In this document: positions 1 through 9,761 of the stretch, piece after piece
Numbering within the stretch: the stretch's first letter is position 1
Layout: every line of letters begins with the position of its first letter
NCBI GenBank assembly: GCA_964625125.1
Contig: CAZVAP010000014.1
Coordinates: 1-19,349 of the forward strand
Length of the DNA: 19,349 nt
Direction: 5' to 3'
Source of the DNA: CAZVAP01 sp964625125
GTDB taxonomy: Bacteria > Patescibacteriota > Gracilibacteria > Absconditabacterales > Absconditicoccaceae
Position numbers and translations under genes: made by a program
Notes under the pieces: model-generated
Databases searched by the model: none
The model's input: the letters and a program-made list of their open reading frames with translations, nothing else
Told to the model about the DNA's origin: nothing

Positions 1-827
1 TTAATATCTACACCTGTACCTGGAACATATTGTTCTGCTGGTGTAGCAGGATCTAAGCTAACAACTAATTTATCTTCTTCAGCAGCTGTTGTTTGTTGAG
101 TATTACCTGTGTTAGCTTCAGCATTATTTTCTGAAGCAGTTTGTGTACCACCTGTTGTAGTATTTTGATCGTTACCTAAGATACTACCTAAAATTTCACC
201 TATATTTGTATTATCATTATTTTCATTACTTGATTGTTGAGCTGTTTGAGCATATTTATCAGCAGCTCTCATAAATAAGATAGCAATTTCAATTCTTGTT
301 ACAGGTCTTACTGTATCTTTAATATCAGCAGCTTTTGTAACACCTTCTTGTTTCATTAAATTGAAAGCTTGTACTGGTTCAATATTTGGGTTATTTTTTA
401 CCAATCTTGCCAATACTGTTAAGAATTGTAATTTTGTTAAATCAGCTTTTGGCAAGAATTTACCATTAGAACCTTTTAATAATCCCATTTGACAAGCTTC
501 GATAATATATGGAACAGCCCAAGCTTGTGCTTCATTGATATCAGCAAAAGTACAAACTTTTGTTGTATCAGCTGTTTTATTAAAGAATTTTTTAGCAAAG
601 TTTACAAAGAATTTTGCAGCAGCTTCTCTTTTAACTGTTGCAAGTGGTTGATATTGATCTACTGAATTTGCAGTAGATGATAAACCATTTTCTTTCATAA
701 ATTCTACTGCTTTTACCCATTCTGCAGGATAATTAGCAGTTGTAGCAGCCATAGAAACAGCTGTTAACATTTGTGTTGCAACAACTACACTTGCAGCTGA
801 TGCAGCAATAATTTTTTTCACGTTCAT
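1..827 (-). CDS. Secreted S-layer homology (SLH) domain protein, 3' end beyond window
   Basis: The start ATG (825-827) opens a classic signal peptide: MNVKK, then a hydrophobic Ala/Val-rich stretch to about residue 28 ending SMAA. 275 residues are visible and the frame runs off the window edge. Residues about 30-185 hold SLH-like segments (FADINEAQAWAVPYIIEA, GLLKGSNGKFLPKADLTK, VTRIEIAILFMRAADKY). These usually anchor proteins to cell-wall polymers. From about residue 195 follows a low-complexity Asn/Thr/Gln/Gly/Glu linker, then a Pro-containing segment. Every glycine in the visible part is a GGN codon and there is no in-frame TGA, unlike the neighbours; this suggests codon selection for high expression. 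A structured leader lies just upstream. The role as an abundant envelope protein is inferred; the missing C-terminus could carry another domain. Confidence 0.85.
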   Translation of the reverse strand, partial: MNVKKIIAASAASVVVATQMLTAVSMAATTANYPAEWVKAVEFMKENGLSSTANSVDQYQPLATVKREAAAKFFVNFAKKFFNKTADTTKVCTFADINEAQAWAVPYIIEACQMGLLKGSNGKFLPKADLTKLQFLTVLARLVKNNPNIEPVQAFNLMKQEGVTKAADIKDTVRPVTRIEIAILFMRAADKYAQTAQQSSNENNDNTNIGEILGSILGNDQNTTTGGTQTASENNAEANTGNTQQTTAAEEDKLVVSLDPATPAEQYVPGTGVDI

Positions 828-861
828 GTGTTTTGTATAAGATATAAATGTAAAATATTTT

Positions 862-1007
862 TAGCCAAGCTGATATATTACTTCCGTAATTAAAATTAAA
901 CTTACCAGCTTGACTATTAATACTACGGTGCTGGTCCCAGCACTCTATGGCACCTAATCTACAAATTTTTTCAATAAATTCAAGACTTTTATTGTAAATT
1001 TGGTGCC
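862..1007 (-). ncRNA. Three-helix structured RNA, probable leader of the SLH gene
   Basis: Read on the minus strand, three stems follow each other. P1 pairs 992-1007 with 949-964: GGCACC/GGTGCC, an A-A mismatch, then nine pairs. P2 is a six-pair hairpin (GTGCTG/CAGCAC, 928-943). P3 is eleven pairs (906-916 with 862-872) enclosing a small hairpin ATTAC-GGAA-GTAAT (877-890). P1 and P3 each contain a G-U pair on the minus strand that would be an A-C mismatch on the plus strand, so the minus strand is the likely transcript. It ends about 34 bases before the SLH start codon and lacks a U-run, so it looks like a 5' leader rather than a terminator. I recognise no known riboswitch family. Confidence 0.55.
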
Positions 1008-1016
1008 TTACACTGC

Positions 1017-1047
1017 CTTATACGATTAATTTTTTAAAATGTTACAA
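1017..1047 (-). promoter_or_regulatory. Candidate promoter for the SLH leader RNA
   Basis: On the minus strand, TTGTAA (1042-1047) and TATAAG (1017-1022) are separated by 19 bases, slightly longer than ideal. Transcription would start near position 1010, just before the first stem of the leader. Prediction from sequence only. Confidence 0.35.
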
Positions 1048-1324
1048 CTTTTATCTGATTTATTTTTTCAAAGTTCATTTCCTCAAGTTTAGAATTTATC
1101 CTAGACAGCAAAAAAGACTTTTTAGAAAATAAAAAATGACTAATAAAAGGATTAGGAGATTTTATAACTAAAGTATTATGTTTTATTATAACTTTTACAT
1201 TTTGAGTTATTCAATTTTCAGATAAAATTTTATTAATTATACTTTGAACTAAATATCATTTAGACAATCAAGCTATTTTTTTTTGAGCTAATACCTTTCA
1301 AAATATTTTTCCTATATTTTCCAT
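1034..1324 (-). CDS. DUF721/DciA-like small protein
   Basis: This 96-aa protein is visible only when TGA is read as Gly (four in-frame TGA codons). It begins MENIGKIFGKVLAQKKIAG and ends KINQIKVVTF. The pattern matches the short DUF721/DciA fold: an N-terminal helical part, a hydrophobic strand pair (VKVIIKHNTLVIKS, residues about 43-56), then FISHFLFSKKSFLLSRINSKL, where the family has its 'EL..k..lL..iN' stretch. DciA-type proteins are associated with loading of the replicative helicase DnaB and with nucleic-acid binding. The start overlaps the 3' end of comEC by 13 bases, so the two are probably translated together. The family call rests on pattern, not a search; a role in handling incoming DNA is inference from the neighbour. 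Confidence 0.6.
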
Positions 1325-2802
1325 TGTATAAAAATAGCATTAGAACTGATAAAATTTGCAACTATAAAAACCCATTTAATTAAAGGAATATTTAACATTA
1401 TTAACCAACTAGCTATATTCATATTAATATAAGTTATTAAAATAGCAAGAAAATTAATCAACATTAAAATTGGCACTATAGGAACAACTAATATACTTGC
1501 AAAAACTGAAATTAAATTAAATTTACTAGTAAAAAATAAAATAGCCCAAGAAGTAAACAAAGTAGCTCAAAAAGTAGGTAAAATATAATTGTTGTAAAAT
1601 TTCAAGGTAGATAATAAAGCAATATATTTAAGTTTTTCCTTAAAAGATGTATAGGTAAGCTTTTTAAAATCCTTAAAAGTAGTTTTATAATGAATAAAAT
1701 TAGGTATATAATAGTCATTTCCTATCTTATAAGCAAATTTATTAAAAAATAAAATTCATAAAATAGCCAAGAAAGACAATATAAATCCTAAGTCATAAAT
1801 AAGAAAATAAGGGTTATAAAGTAACATTATTAAAAATGCTAGTCAAAGTAGTCTAGCAGTAGACACATACTGTCCATAAAAAATAGCTAATATTCATAAA
1901 ATAGCCATTATCAAAGCTCTTATTACAGATGAATCTCATCAAACTAAAGCAGCATACAAGCATAAAAACAACATAATAACAATTAATCTAACATAAAAGG
2001 GGATAAAGAATAAAATTACACTCAAAAATATTATTAAAAAAACCATATTTCAACCACTTACAACAATTATATGAACTAAGCCAGAGTCAATAAATTCTTG
2101 ATAAACAGATTTATTTAAGAAAGATTTATCTCAAATAAGCAATCAAGCTACAAGTCATTTATATTTTTCTGGATAATTTATGTAAAGTTGACTAATTCTA
2201 TCCAGAGTATCTTGCTTAACCTTCAATAAAAAATCCTCCTTATTATGATGAATTAAATAACTATGCTTTACATAAACAATCCCTTGATATCACTTCATTT
2301 TCAAAAACTTGTCTAAATCAAAATCTCAAATTTTTCTATTTAAAGAAATATTAAAAGAAAAGAATTTTTTCGTCCAAATTTGAAAATTTCAACTTACAGG
2401 AACCAAATATCAATAAATCTTTATAATATCTCAAAGTTTATAAGTTTTATTAAATTTTTTTCATATAAAATTTCATCAAAAATCATCTTCTAAAACATAT
2501 TGTCATTTTTTATAGCTTCAAACAATTTTAAAATTCTTAATAACAAATCCTTTAGAATAAGAAACATCTTTATAATATAGAAAATTATACAAAAAATAGC
2601 TACCTAAGGAAACTGAAGCTAATATAAAAATAATAGATAAAAAAAGTAAGTTTCTATATTTAAAAGCAAAATAAAAATAAAAAATAAGTAAAATAACAAC
2701 ACTAGCTAAAAATACCCATAAATTTTCAAAAAAGGTTAAAACAAAGGTAAAAACAAATAAAGGAAATATATACCATCTTAAATACAAAAACTTATTATCC
2801 AT
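1312..2802 (-). CDS. comEC: ComEC/Rec2 competence channel, without metallo-beta-lactamase domain
   Basis: This 496-aa polytopic membrane protein would carry single-stranded DNA across the cytoplasmic membrane during transformation. Residues 1-80 are hydrophobic helices, followed by a soluble DUF4131/OB-like part (about 90-220). The Competence domain is recognisable: SGLVHIIVVSGGNMV (near residue 245), then VGGDSSVIRALIMAILG and NPYFLIYDLGFILSFLAILG, which match the family's R-A-l-M and nP..l.d.GFqLSf.A motifs. Many helices continue to the TAG stop. It ends where longer homologues carry a C-terminal metallo-beta-lactamase nuclease domain, which is absent here. Numerous in-frame TGA codons encode Gly, including one in VSGGN. 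Its start overlaps the stop of the upstream lamin-tail-like gene; its end overlaps the DUF721 gene. Confidence 0.88.
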
Positions 2803-5155
2803 TAAGTTTTATAAAATTTAAAAGTTTTTTATATAAGGAATAAGAAGTATTTTGTTTAATAAATCTTTTAATTTTTCTAATTTGCTGTTTAAGAGTTGTA
2901 ATTTCTAGCTTATATTTTTTAAGTTTTATTCTAAGAAATTTGAGTTGTTGTTTTTTAAGACTAATATCATAGTTTGTTTTTTGCTTTAACTTATCATATT
3001 TTCACTTATAGTACACATATTTTTTTAAGTAAGAAATATAGAGTTTATTTAACTTTTTTATAGACCTATCCTTATGTTTAATATTTTTTTGTATTTTATT
3101 GAATAGTTTTAAAGCTAATCTATATAGTTTAATTAAAGGCTTATTTTTATAAGTTCAAATTAATTTGCTATTAGCATATAATAAAATATTTTTTCAAGAG
3201 AAAACAACATCATATTTAGTAGAATTTAATTTTTTCAAAAAATAAAAATCATCAACTGAAATAAGTTTTCAATCTAAAAAACATTTTTCATCATAAATTT
3301 TCTCCTTAAATTTTACCTTAATACAAACTCATTTGTTAGGAAAAGATATTTTTGACTTAAAAATTAGGTTATTACCAGAAAAAATAAGATTTTTTATATA
3401 AACCTTCTTTTTACCTAAAATCAAGTAAAAACCTGTACTAAAATTACCGGTAAATATAAATTGATTATATCAAGAGAACGTCTTTAAATTTTTTAATTTT
3501 AATCAATTTTCAGGATAAGTTTTGATATATAAATTTTTAACTGGATAATAAAGCCTTTTTAAAGTATTTACACTATACTTAGATAAAGACTTTTCTATAA
3601 CTTGTCTAATTTGTCCATAAGTTAAATTATCGTAAAATCAGCTTAAATAAATATATTTTATAGGAGAATAAATTCTTTTTAAAGTTGATCTAGAGTATTT
3701 CCTAAGTATTAACTGATTAAGATTTTTTAACTGAGTAGAATTAAGATTATAGCAGTTATACTCATTAATTTTTAAAGAAGAACTATTGGAACTTATATTT
3801 GCTTTAGTAGAAATAAAAAAATAAAAATTATCTTCGCATAAAACATTTTTATTTTTATCTAAAATTTCAAATTTAATACCAGTTAAATTATTATAAACTT
3901 TAAAATAAGAAGGATTACAAGTTCAAGTATAGACTTTGTTTCACACATACCAAACCGGTAAGTAAGGAGATTTACAAATATCTTTATTAGACACATTAGC
4001 CAATAGATTGATTTTATTGTCTTTAAAATTTTGAAAAACTACTTTACAATCATAGTTTTTAAAAATCGACCCCGGGGTCGGATAAGAAAATTTCTCAAAT
4101 TTAGGATAATAACTATTAGGTTTTTTAAAAGCAGGATAATTGACCTTTATTGAATTTATTTCACTACCAGAAAAAATTTCTATATCTTCTCAATTATCAG
4201 CTAAACTTATAGAAGGATAAACAATATTATGATTAGCTATAATTTTTTCTTTAGATATTAACCAAATATCTCATGTATTAGCTATTATAGAATATGACCA
4301 TTTTTTACTTCACCTAGATAAACCAAGAAACGATAAATTACCACTAAAACTTCTAATAAAGGTTAATTCTATATATTCTGGATACTTATCTTTTTTAGCA
4401 TATACTTCAGAAATATACAAATAATTCGACAAAGGATAAATAAAATTATTTTTTGTATTATTATTTTGTAAAAATAAAGTTTGACAACTACTACCAGAAA
4501 AAATTCATTTAACAAAGACAGATTTTTTTATCAAACTCAAATCTAAACTTTTACCAGTAAAAATATTTCAACTTAAATCCCAAATTATTTCATCAGGAGT
4601 AAAATTAGACTTATAATAAAGTTTATCTCAACTTAAAACAATAGAACAAGATAATTTAAAAGAAGTATTTATTTTTGATTTTAATGTATAATCCTTAACT
4701 TTGCCTGGACTAGTTCATGTAAGTATTTCTATTCAAGTAGAATAAAAAACTTTTTCAAATCCCCAATGATTTTTATCAGCTAGCTTAACTTGTGACTCTT
4801 CTACTTTAAATGTATCTTCCAAATTGTTTCCAGAGTATAACTCAATATTAAGTGCTTTAGTATCAGATATAGACAAACCTTGTCAAGTTAAGCATTTAAC
4901 ACCTGAAAAATTTACATCATCACCTATAATAATTTCTTGAAGAGGTAAAATAGAAGTTTCTATTTTTAAAATAGACTTTTTTACTCCTGATAAAGTCAAT
5001 ACACCAGAAAAAATTTTATCAGATTTATTGTATATTCACACATATTCTTTAGTTTTTCAATCAAAGTATACTTCGGAAATTTGTAAATTAGCATAAGAGA
5101 AAGCTAAAAATCAAAAAATAAAAGTCATAAATAAAAACTTTTTTAATCCTAACAT
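2795..5155 (-). CDS. Large secreted lamin-tail-domain-like surface protein
   Basis: The 786-aa frame is open throughout when TGA is Gly. Residues 1-21 form a signal peptide (MLGLKKFLFMTFIFGFLAFSYA). Two segments look like lamin-tail (LTD) beta-sandwich domains: residues about 22-60 (LQISEVYFDGKTKEYV ... SGVLTLSG) and about 245-290 (LYISEVYAKKDKYPEYIEL ... SGNLSFLGL). Short F-(S/T)-G-(K/N/S) motifs recur through the middle, which looks beta-rich, with a PTPGS linker near 4075. The last 130 residues are strongly basic and helical (KKQQLKFLRIKLKKYKLEI), a likely coiled coil. Bacterial LTDs often occur in secreted or membrane hydrolases and nucleases, but I see no catalytic motif here. It sits 27 bases after the PKD/TSP3 gene and overlaps comEC. 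The domain call is by eye; function unknown. Confidence 0.7.
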
Positions 5156-5182
5156 GGTTACAAAGTTACACATTTATAAAAC

Positions 5183-8008
5183 TTAATAGTTAATAGGAAC
5201 ACTATTAGACAATTTATATATTTGTCCATAATTAAAAGGATTTATCAAAGCAGCCTGAACTTGCAAACCATACATAAAAGGATTAGTATAATCTGCAAAT
5301 TGACATGGACAAGAATTACAATTATCTACCTTAAGAATAGGTTGATTTACATTATGAAGTTCTTTTATCTCAGGACAACCATCTTTATCTTCAATTCAAT
5401 TGTAATTTTCTGGAACTAAAGGACATTGATCTTTACTATCTGGAATTCAGTCACCATCTGTATCTTTTTGAATATCATAATTTTTATCACACTTATCTCA
5501 GATTCAATTATTATTTAAATCAATTTGTTCTGGATTTGCTTTTAAAGGACAATTGTCTATATTTTGTCAATCTTTAGATAAATTAAATTCTTCTTTTAGT
5601 CTATCCATATTTAGATTTTCCTTAGTATATCTACAATCTTTAGGTTCAAATTTAATAATTCAAATTAAATTAGGGACTCAATCTCAATCTATATCAGAAT
5701 CACACATATCTGGTATTCCATCCTTATCCATATCACATTTATAATGCTTCCTAGCTTCAGATAAATTATTACACCAATTTTTTCATTCTATTAATTCAGT
5801 AATATTAACAGGAATGACTTTTCAATTATCTAGTTTAATAAAAGCTTTTACTAAATAACTTCCATTATCTCAATAAATATGATTATTCTCTAATCAAGTA
5901 GAAAAAGAAACCTCTCCATCTCCAAACAACCAAGTTACAGACAATACATTTTTTTCAGAAAATCATTTAGGAAAAATTTTAAATTTTACTTTCTCTCAAA
6001 TATTAGATTTTAATGGGAAAGCTCATAAATCAGCTCATTTACCACTATCTCACACTATTCTTTGAGTTAATTCTAATGGTATTTTTTTTCAGTTTTTTAA
6101 ATATATCTCTGCTTTTACTAAATAACTTCAACCTGATCTATATTTATGGGTATTTATTAGTCATAATGTCTTACTTGTCTGACCATCTCCAAAATCCCAG
6201 TCTATATAACTAATATCTCTTTCTTTTACTCAAACTAAATCTATATTAAATTTTATACCCTCTCACTTTACTCATATTAATGGATCTGATTTCAATTTTC
6301 ATCATATCCTATCCTTTCATATTGTTACATATACACTACTTATTCATACTACTTTCCCATCTTTTATTGCTCTAGCTTTTACCAAATATACTCATGCTTT
6401 CTTATATCTCTTTATTGGCTTTTCTCATACTCCTTTCTTATATATACTCCCATCTCCAAAATCCCATTCTATATAATCTGCATCTCATTTTAACTTCGGT
6501 ATAAATACTATACCTTCTCATACTTTACCTGACATTGGATCTGCACTTATTTCCAATGCTGTTCATAAATCAATATTTTCTCAATTAAAAATTCCATTAT
6601 GTTTCAATACTGTTATATAATTTTGTGATTGAGCACTTCAATTATCACCAATAGCAATAAGTTTTAATTTTTTAATTCAAGATTTTGTAAAAATATAGTT
6701 TAATTTCTGATTTGTGCCTATAACTTTACCATTATACAACCATAATATTTTATTTACTTTTCATTTTGTAATAGCTTTACAAGAAACTTTTAACTCAGCA
6801 TATCAAACTAATGGAGTACACTTAATTTCAGCAGCTATACCTAAATTTTTTTTATTCATATTTTCACAAGCATCTCAAATACCATCATTATCGGTATCTT
6901 TTTGATTAGGATTATAAACAAACAAACAATTATCTACTTTTTTTCATTCTTTTTTCCAATTTTCAATAGCTTCCCAGTTAATATTTCATTTATCATCTAC
7001 AGCATGTAATGGATTTTTAACTCAATCATTATCTATATCATAATCACAAACATCTCAAATACCATCATTATCAGTATCTTTTTGATTAGGATTATAAGCA
7101 TATGGACAATTGTCTATATCATTTGGAATTCAATCATCGTCATAATCATTATTAATTTTACAAGAATTTATTTGTTTAACCTTATATAGCCAGTCAATTA
7201 AAGTTTTACCGTCCACAATCTTTGTAGGATTAAAATTAATTACATCATTTAAAGAAATTAAGTTTTCATTATACAAAATATTTAACAAGCTGAGATAATA
7301 TACACCCGAACCATACTTTCAGTTAAAAGTAGAAAAATCACAATCTGTAGGAAAAAGATTACAATATTTCTGATATAAATAAAATTCTTGAAAGTTATTT
7401 AATTTATAAGCTTCAGTTCAATAATAAGAAATTTTTTTAGCTAAATCATAATCTGATGGTAAAATATTCATATTTTTTTGAGCTGATGTTCACTTAATAG
7501 AAAGCAAATTAGAATAAAATTTTTCAGGATTGTTTATTTTATAATGTGATAAAATCTTATTTGAAATAATATTTAATACAATTTGATATAATTCTACTAA
7601 AGTTAAATTATTTGAACCACAAAAATTTCATCCACAAATAGGATTATCATAAGGGTAACCATGAACATAATTTTTTGCAGCCAAACCAACCACACAATAA
7701 TAGTAAGGATTTTGAGGCTCTATATCATTCAAGTAAAAATTAGGCTGAGACTTAAATTTATAAAACCATCAAAAATTATAATAATCTTTTATATTTTTTG
7801 GAGGAAGCATACAATCATAACATAATGCATAATTTAGTACTCTTACAGCATCATATCTAGAAACTTGTTTTTTATTATAAATTGATAAGATAATTTTTTC
7901 TGGAATTCATAAATTAGTTAAATAAGTTTTTTCTTCAGTAAAATTAGCAAATGAGTATTCTCATAATACCAAAGAAAAAGCAATTATTAATAAAAGTAAT
8001 TTTCTCAT
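5183..8008 (-). CDS. Secreted PKD-domain and thrombospondin type 3 repeat protein
   Basis: This 941-aa extracellular protein has a signal peptide (MRKLLLLIIAFSLVLG ... SFAN). An N-terminal Cys-containing domain (about 25-285) is unrecognised. Ca-binding TSP3 repeats follow at about 285-390 (DYDDDGIPNDIDNCP, DTDNDGIGDVCD). Three to four PKD-like beta domains span about 395-730, with two WDFGDG motifs (near 513 and 604) and a divergent WLFGDGE. A second TSP3 block (about 755-905) includes DMDKDGIPDMCD and DTDGDGIPDSKDQCP. The C-terminus is short and Cys-rich (NCNSCPCQF). TGA encodes glycines inside the Ca-binding loops, for example the second G of DGIGD. PKD and TSP3 modules are typical of adhesion or structural surface proteins; no enzyme domain is seen. 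It probably starts the operon running through comEC. Confidence 0.85.
6871..7097. repeat. Near-perfect 47-bp direct repeat inside the TSP3 region
   Basis: Positions 6871-6917 and 7051-7097 are identical except for one base (tcggt against tcagt), 180 bases apart. Both encode the same YNPNQKDTDNDGIGD segment on the minus strand. This indicates recent internal duplication or gene conversion of a calcium-binding repeat and could allow changes in repeat number. Confidence 0.85.
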
Positions 8009-8042
8009 AAATATAATTTTAACAATTAAACTATCATTATTA

Positions 8043-8070
8043 TAAAAAAAGCTGCAGAATAATCTACAGC
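8043..8070 (-). terminator. Intrinsic terminator closing the tilS-pilT operon
   Basis: On the minus strand GCTGTAGA (8063-8070) pairs with TCTGCAGC (8051-8058) around a four-base loop, followed by seven Ts (8044-8050). The eight-pair stem includes a T-G wobble that would be a C-A mismatch on the other strand, confirming direction. It overlaps the TAG stop of the 136-aa coiled-coil gene and separates that operon from the PKD/TSP3 gene. Confidence 0.85.
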
Positions 8071-8474
8071 ATATCAAGTAATTTTTCTGCTTCTTCCTCT
8101 TCTTTGGATTTTTGTTGCTCCTCCTGTTCTTGAATTTGTTTTATTTTTTGTACATAACCTAATTTTTGCCATCTTAATAAATATTTTTGTCTTAATTTTT
8201 GTTTCTTTTTTTCATACTTTTTTTCAATTTCTTCCAATTTCTGTTTTTCTTTTAATAAAATTTCCTTTAATTTAACAATCTGATCTTCTGTCATCAAAGC
8301 TAATAAATCAAACCAGTTTTGTTTTTCCTGATCAGAATCTAAAGCCTTTGATTGTAAAATTAAAATAATAAGTTCAGCATCAGATTCAAGAAACTCTTCT
8401 GGAATATCAAATCAACTAGCATAATCTACCAAATCAGCTGGTAAATATTTTTTTAACAAATCTTTATTTGTCAT
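8064..8474 (-). CDS. Small coiled-coil protein, last gene of pilT operon
   Basis: The 136-aa product is unrecognised. It starts MTNKDLLKKYLPADLVDYASGFDIPEEF (the Gly is TGA). Residues 1-60 look like a small globular helical domain. From about residue 65 it becomes an extremely charged coiled coil rich in Lys, Glu and Gln (KLEEIEKKYEKKKQKL) and ends in a run of Glu before LLDML. An internal ATG at 8297 could be taken as the start, but translation through TGA extends the protein naturally to 8474. It lies 17 bases after a similar charged 61-aa gene and two genes after pilT; an accessory role in pilus function is only a guess. Its stop lies in the terminator stem. Confidence 0.75.
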
Positions 8475-8491
8475 AAGAAATTAATTAAATA

Positions 8492-8677
8492 CTAAACTTT
8501 TTTTAATTGTTCATCAAGAAAATTATCTGCTTGCTGTTCCTCTTTTTCTTTGATTTTATCTAATTTTTTCTTTAACTCATCAGCTTTTTTAAAAGATTTT
8601 TTCATTTTCTTTTTTATTTTCTGGATTTGATTTGAAGTAAGAAAAACTTTTCATCATCCTGAGTAAATTTCAGACAT
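8492..8677 (-). CDS. Very small Lys/Glu-rich helical protein
   Basis: The 61-aa product begins MSEIYSGGGKVFLTSNQIQK, with two adjacent glycines from tandem TGA codons. It continues as a highly charged helix (KKMKKSFKKADELKKKLDKI) to a TAG stop. It is invisible under the standard code. The gene starts 5 bases after the pilT stop and precedes another coiled-coil gene, so co-expression with pilT is likely. No family is recognised. The conserved-looking Gly-rich N-terminus next to a helix suggests an interaction partner rather than an enzyme. Confidence 0.65.
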
Positions 8678-8682
8678 TTTAA

Positions 8683-9756
8683 TTATTGTGAATTTAAAAT
8701 CCAGCTTACATAATCTTCTGTAGTTAAACCTTCATTAACAAGTCTTTTAGCATATTGTTTTAATAAAATCATTCATTGTTTTGAACCAGTTTCAATAATA
8801 TTATCAATTTGTTGTAATTGTCTTCTTTTTATGTTATTTCTTACAGCTGGAGTATTAATCATTAATTCATAAACTCATACTCTTCATTTACCATCAGCTC
8901 TTTTAACTAATCTTTGAGACATTACTCAAATCAAAGAATCAGCTAATCTATCAGCAATTGAATCCTGAATTTCTGGAGGGAAAAAAGAAATATACCTGTT
9001 AACAGTTCAAGAAGCTGATTGAGTATGTAAAGTAGAAAATACCATATGTCAAGTTTCAGCTAGATTTAATGCAGCTTCCGCAGTAGCTTTATCTCTAATT
9101 TCTCAAACTAATATAATATCCGGGTCTTCTCTCATTGCAGCCCTCAATGCATTAGCAAATGACCAACTATCATGACCAATTTCTCTTTGAGTAATAATAG
9201 CTTTATCTGGAGTAAAAATAAATTCTATTGGATCTTCAATAGTAATAATATGATCAGGTCTTGTATGATTTAATTCATCTAACATAGCAACTAAAGATGT
9301 AGATTTTCACGAACCAGTAGGTCAAGTAACCAAAAACAATCATTGTCTTTGAGATAAGATATTTTGTCTTATACTTTCTGCAATATCAGGCAACATCAAA
9401 TCTTCTATTTTCTTAGCTACTGCATTAATTTTTCTCAAAACTGCACCCATTTTTCAAAGCTTGAAAAACATATTAACTCTGTAAGGAGTTCCATCAGGAG
9501 CAATATAAGACAAGTCTGCTTCTCTATCTGCTATAAATTTTTCATAAGCTTTCATATTACCTTTCATAAGCTGCTTTGCAACCAACTCCATTTGTTCTTC
9601 TGTAAGTTTTGGTAATTTAGTATACTTTATAATTTCACCATTTTTCCTAAATGCAATATATTCATCTGCACCTAAATGGATATCAGAAATAGAAGCATTT
9701 TTAGCAATACTAGCTAAAATATCATCTATTCTAAAGTTAACAATTCATTCAGACAT
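8683..9756 (-). CDS. pilT: Type IV pilus retraction ATPase PilT
   Basis: This 357-aa GspE/PilT-family ATPase drives depolymerisation of type IV pili at the inner side of the membrane, powering twitching and DNA capture. The N-terminal PAS-like domain shows SDIHLGADEYIAFRKNG. The Walker A motif GPTGSGKS spans residues 145-152, with TGA coding G145 and G150. Next are an Asp-box (IITIEDPIEF), Walker B with DPDIILVGEIRD (to residue 222) and the His-box ETGHMVFSTLHT. The length matches PilT (about 345-370) rather than the longer PilB. The start ATG lies 5 bases after the stop of a small membrane-protein gene. No pilin, PilB or PilC gene is in the window. Confidence 0.93.
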
Positions 9757-9761
9757 TTTAT

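Noticed and set aside
862..916. GGAA-capped hairpin resembling signal recognition particle RNA
   Set aside because: The asymmetric internal loops conserved in SRP helix 8 are missing and the flanking stem does not fit.
928..943. TGGGACC in the leader resembling a T-box tRNA-binding motif
   Set aside because: It is inside a tight tetraloop hairpin; no specifier loop, Stem I or antiterminator is seen, and the downstream gene is not a tRNA-related one.
1081..1120. Frameshift in the DUF721-like gene at the T run near 1110-1115
   Set aside because: Recounting gives six Ts, which keeps one frame open to the TAA at 1034.
5222..6905. Several plus-strand open frames of 60-66 codons
   Set aside because: They lie antisense to the continuous 941-aa PKD/TSP3 frame, have no family features, and their Ser/Ile/Leu-rich text mirrors the repeat codons opposite.
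9301..9330. TGA as tryptophan (code 4) instead of glycine
   Set aside because: TGA sits at P-loop glycines such as GPTGSGKS, where Trp is not tolerated; TGG is used for Trp in the same genes.
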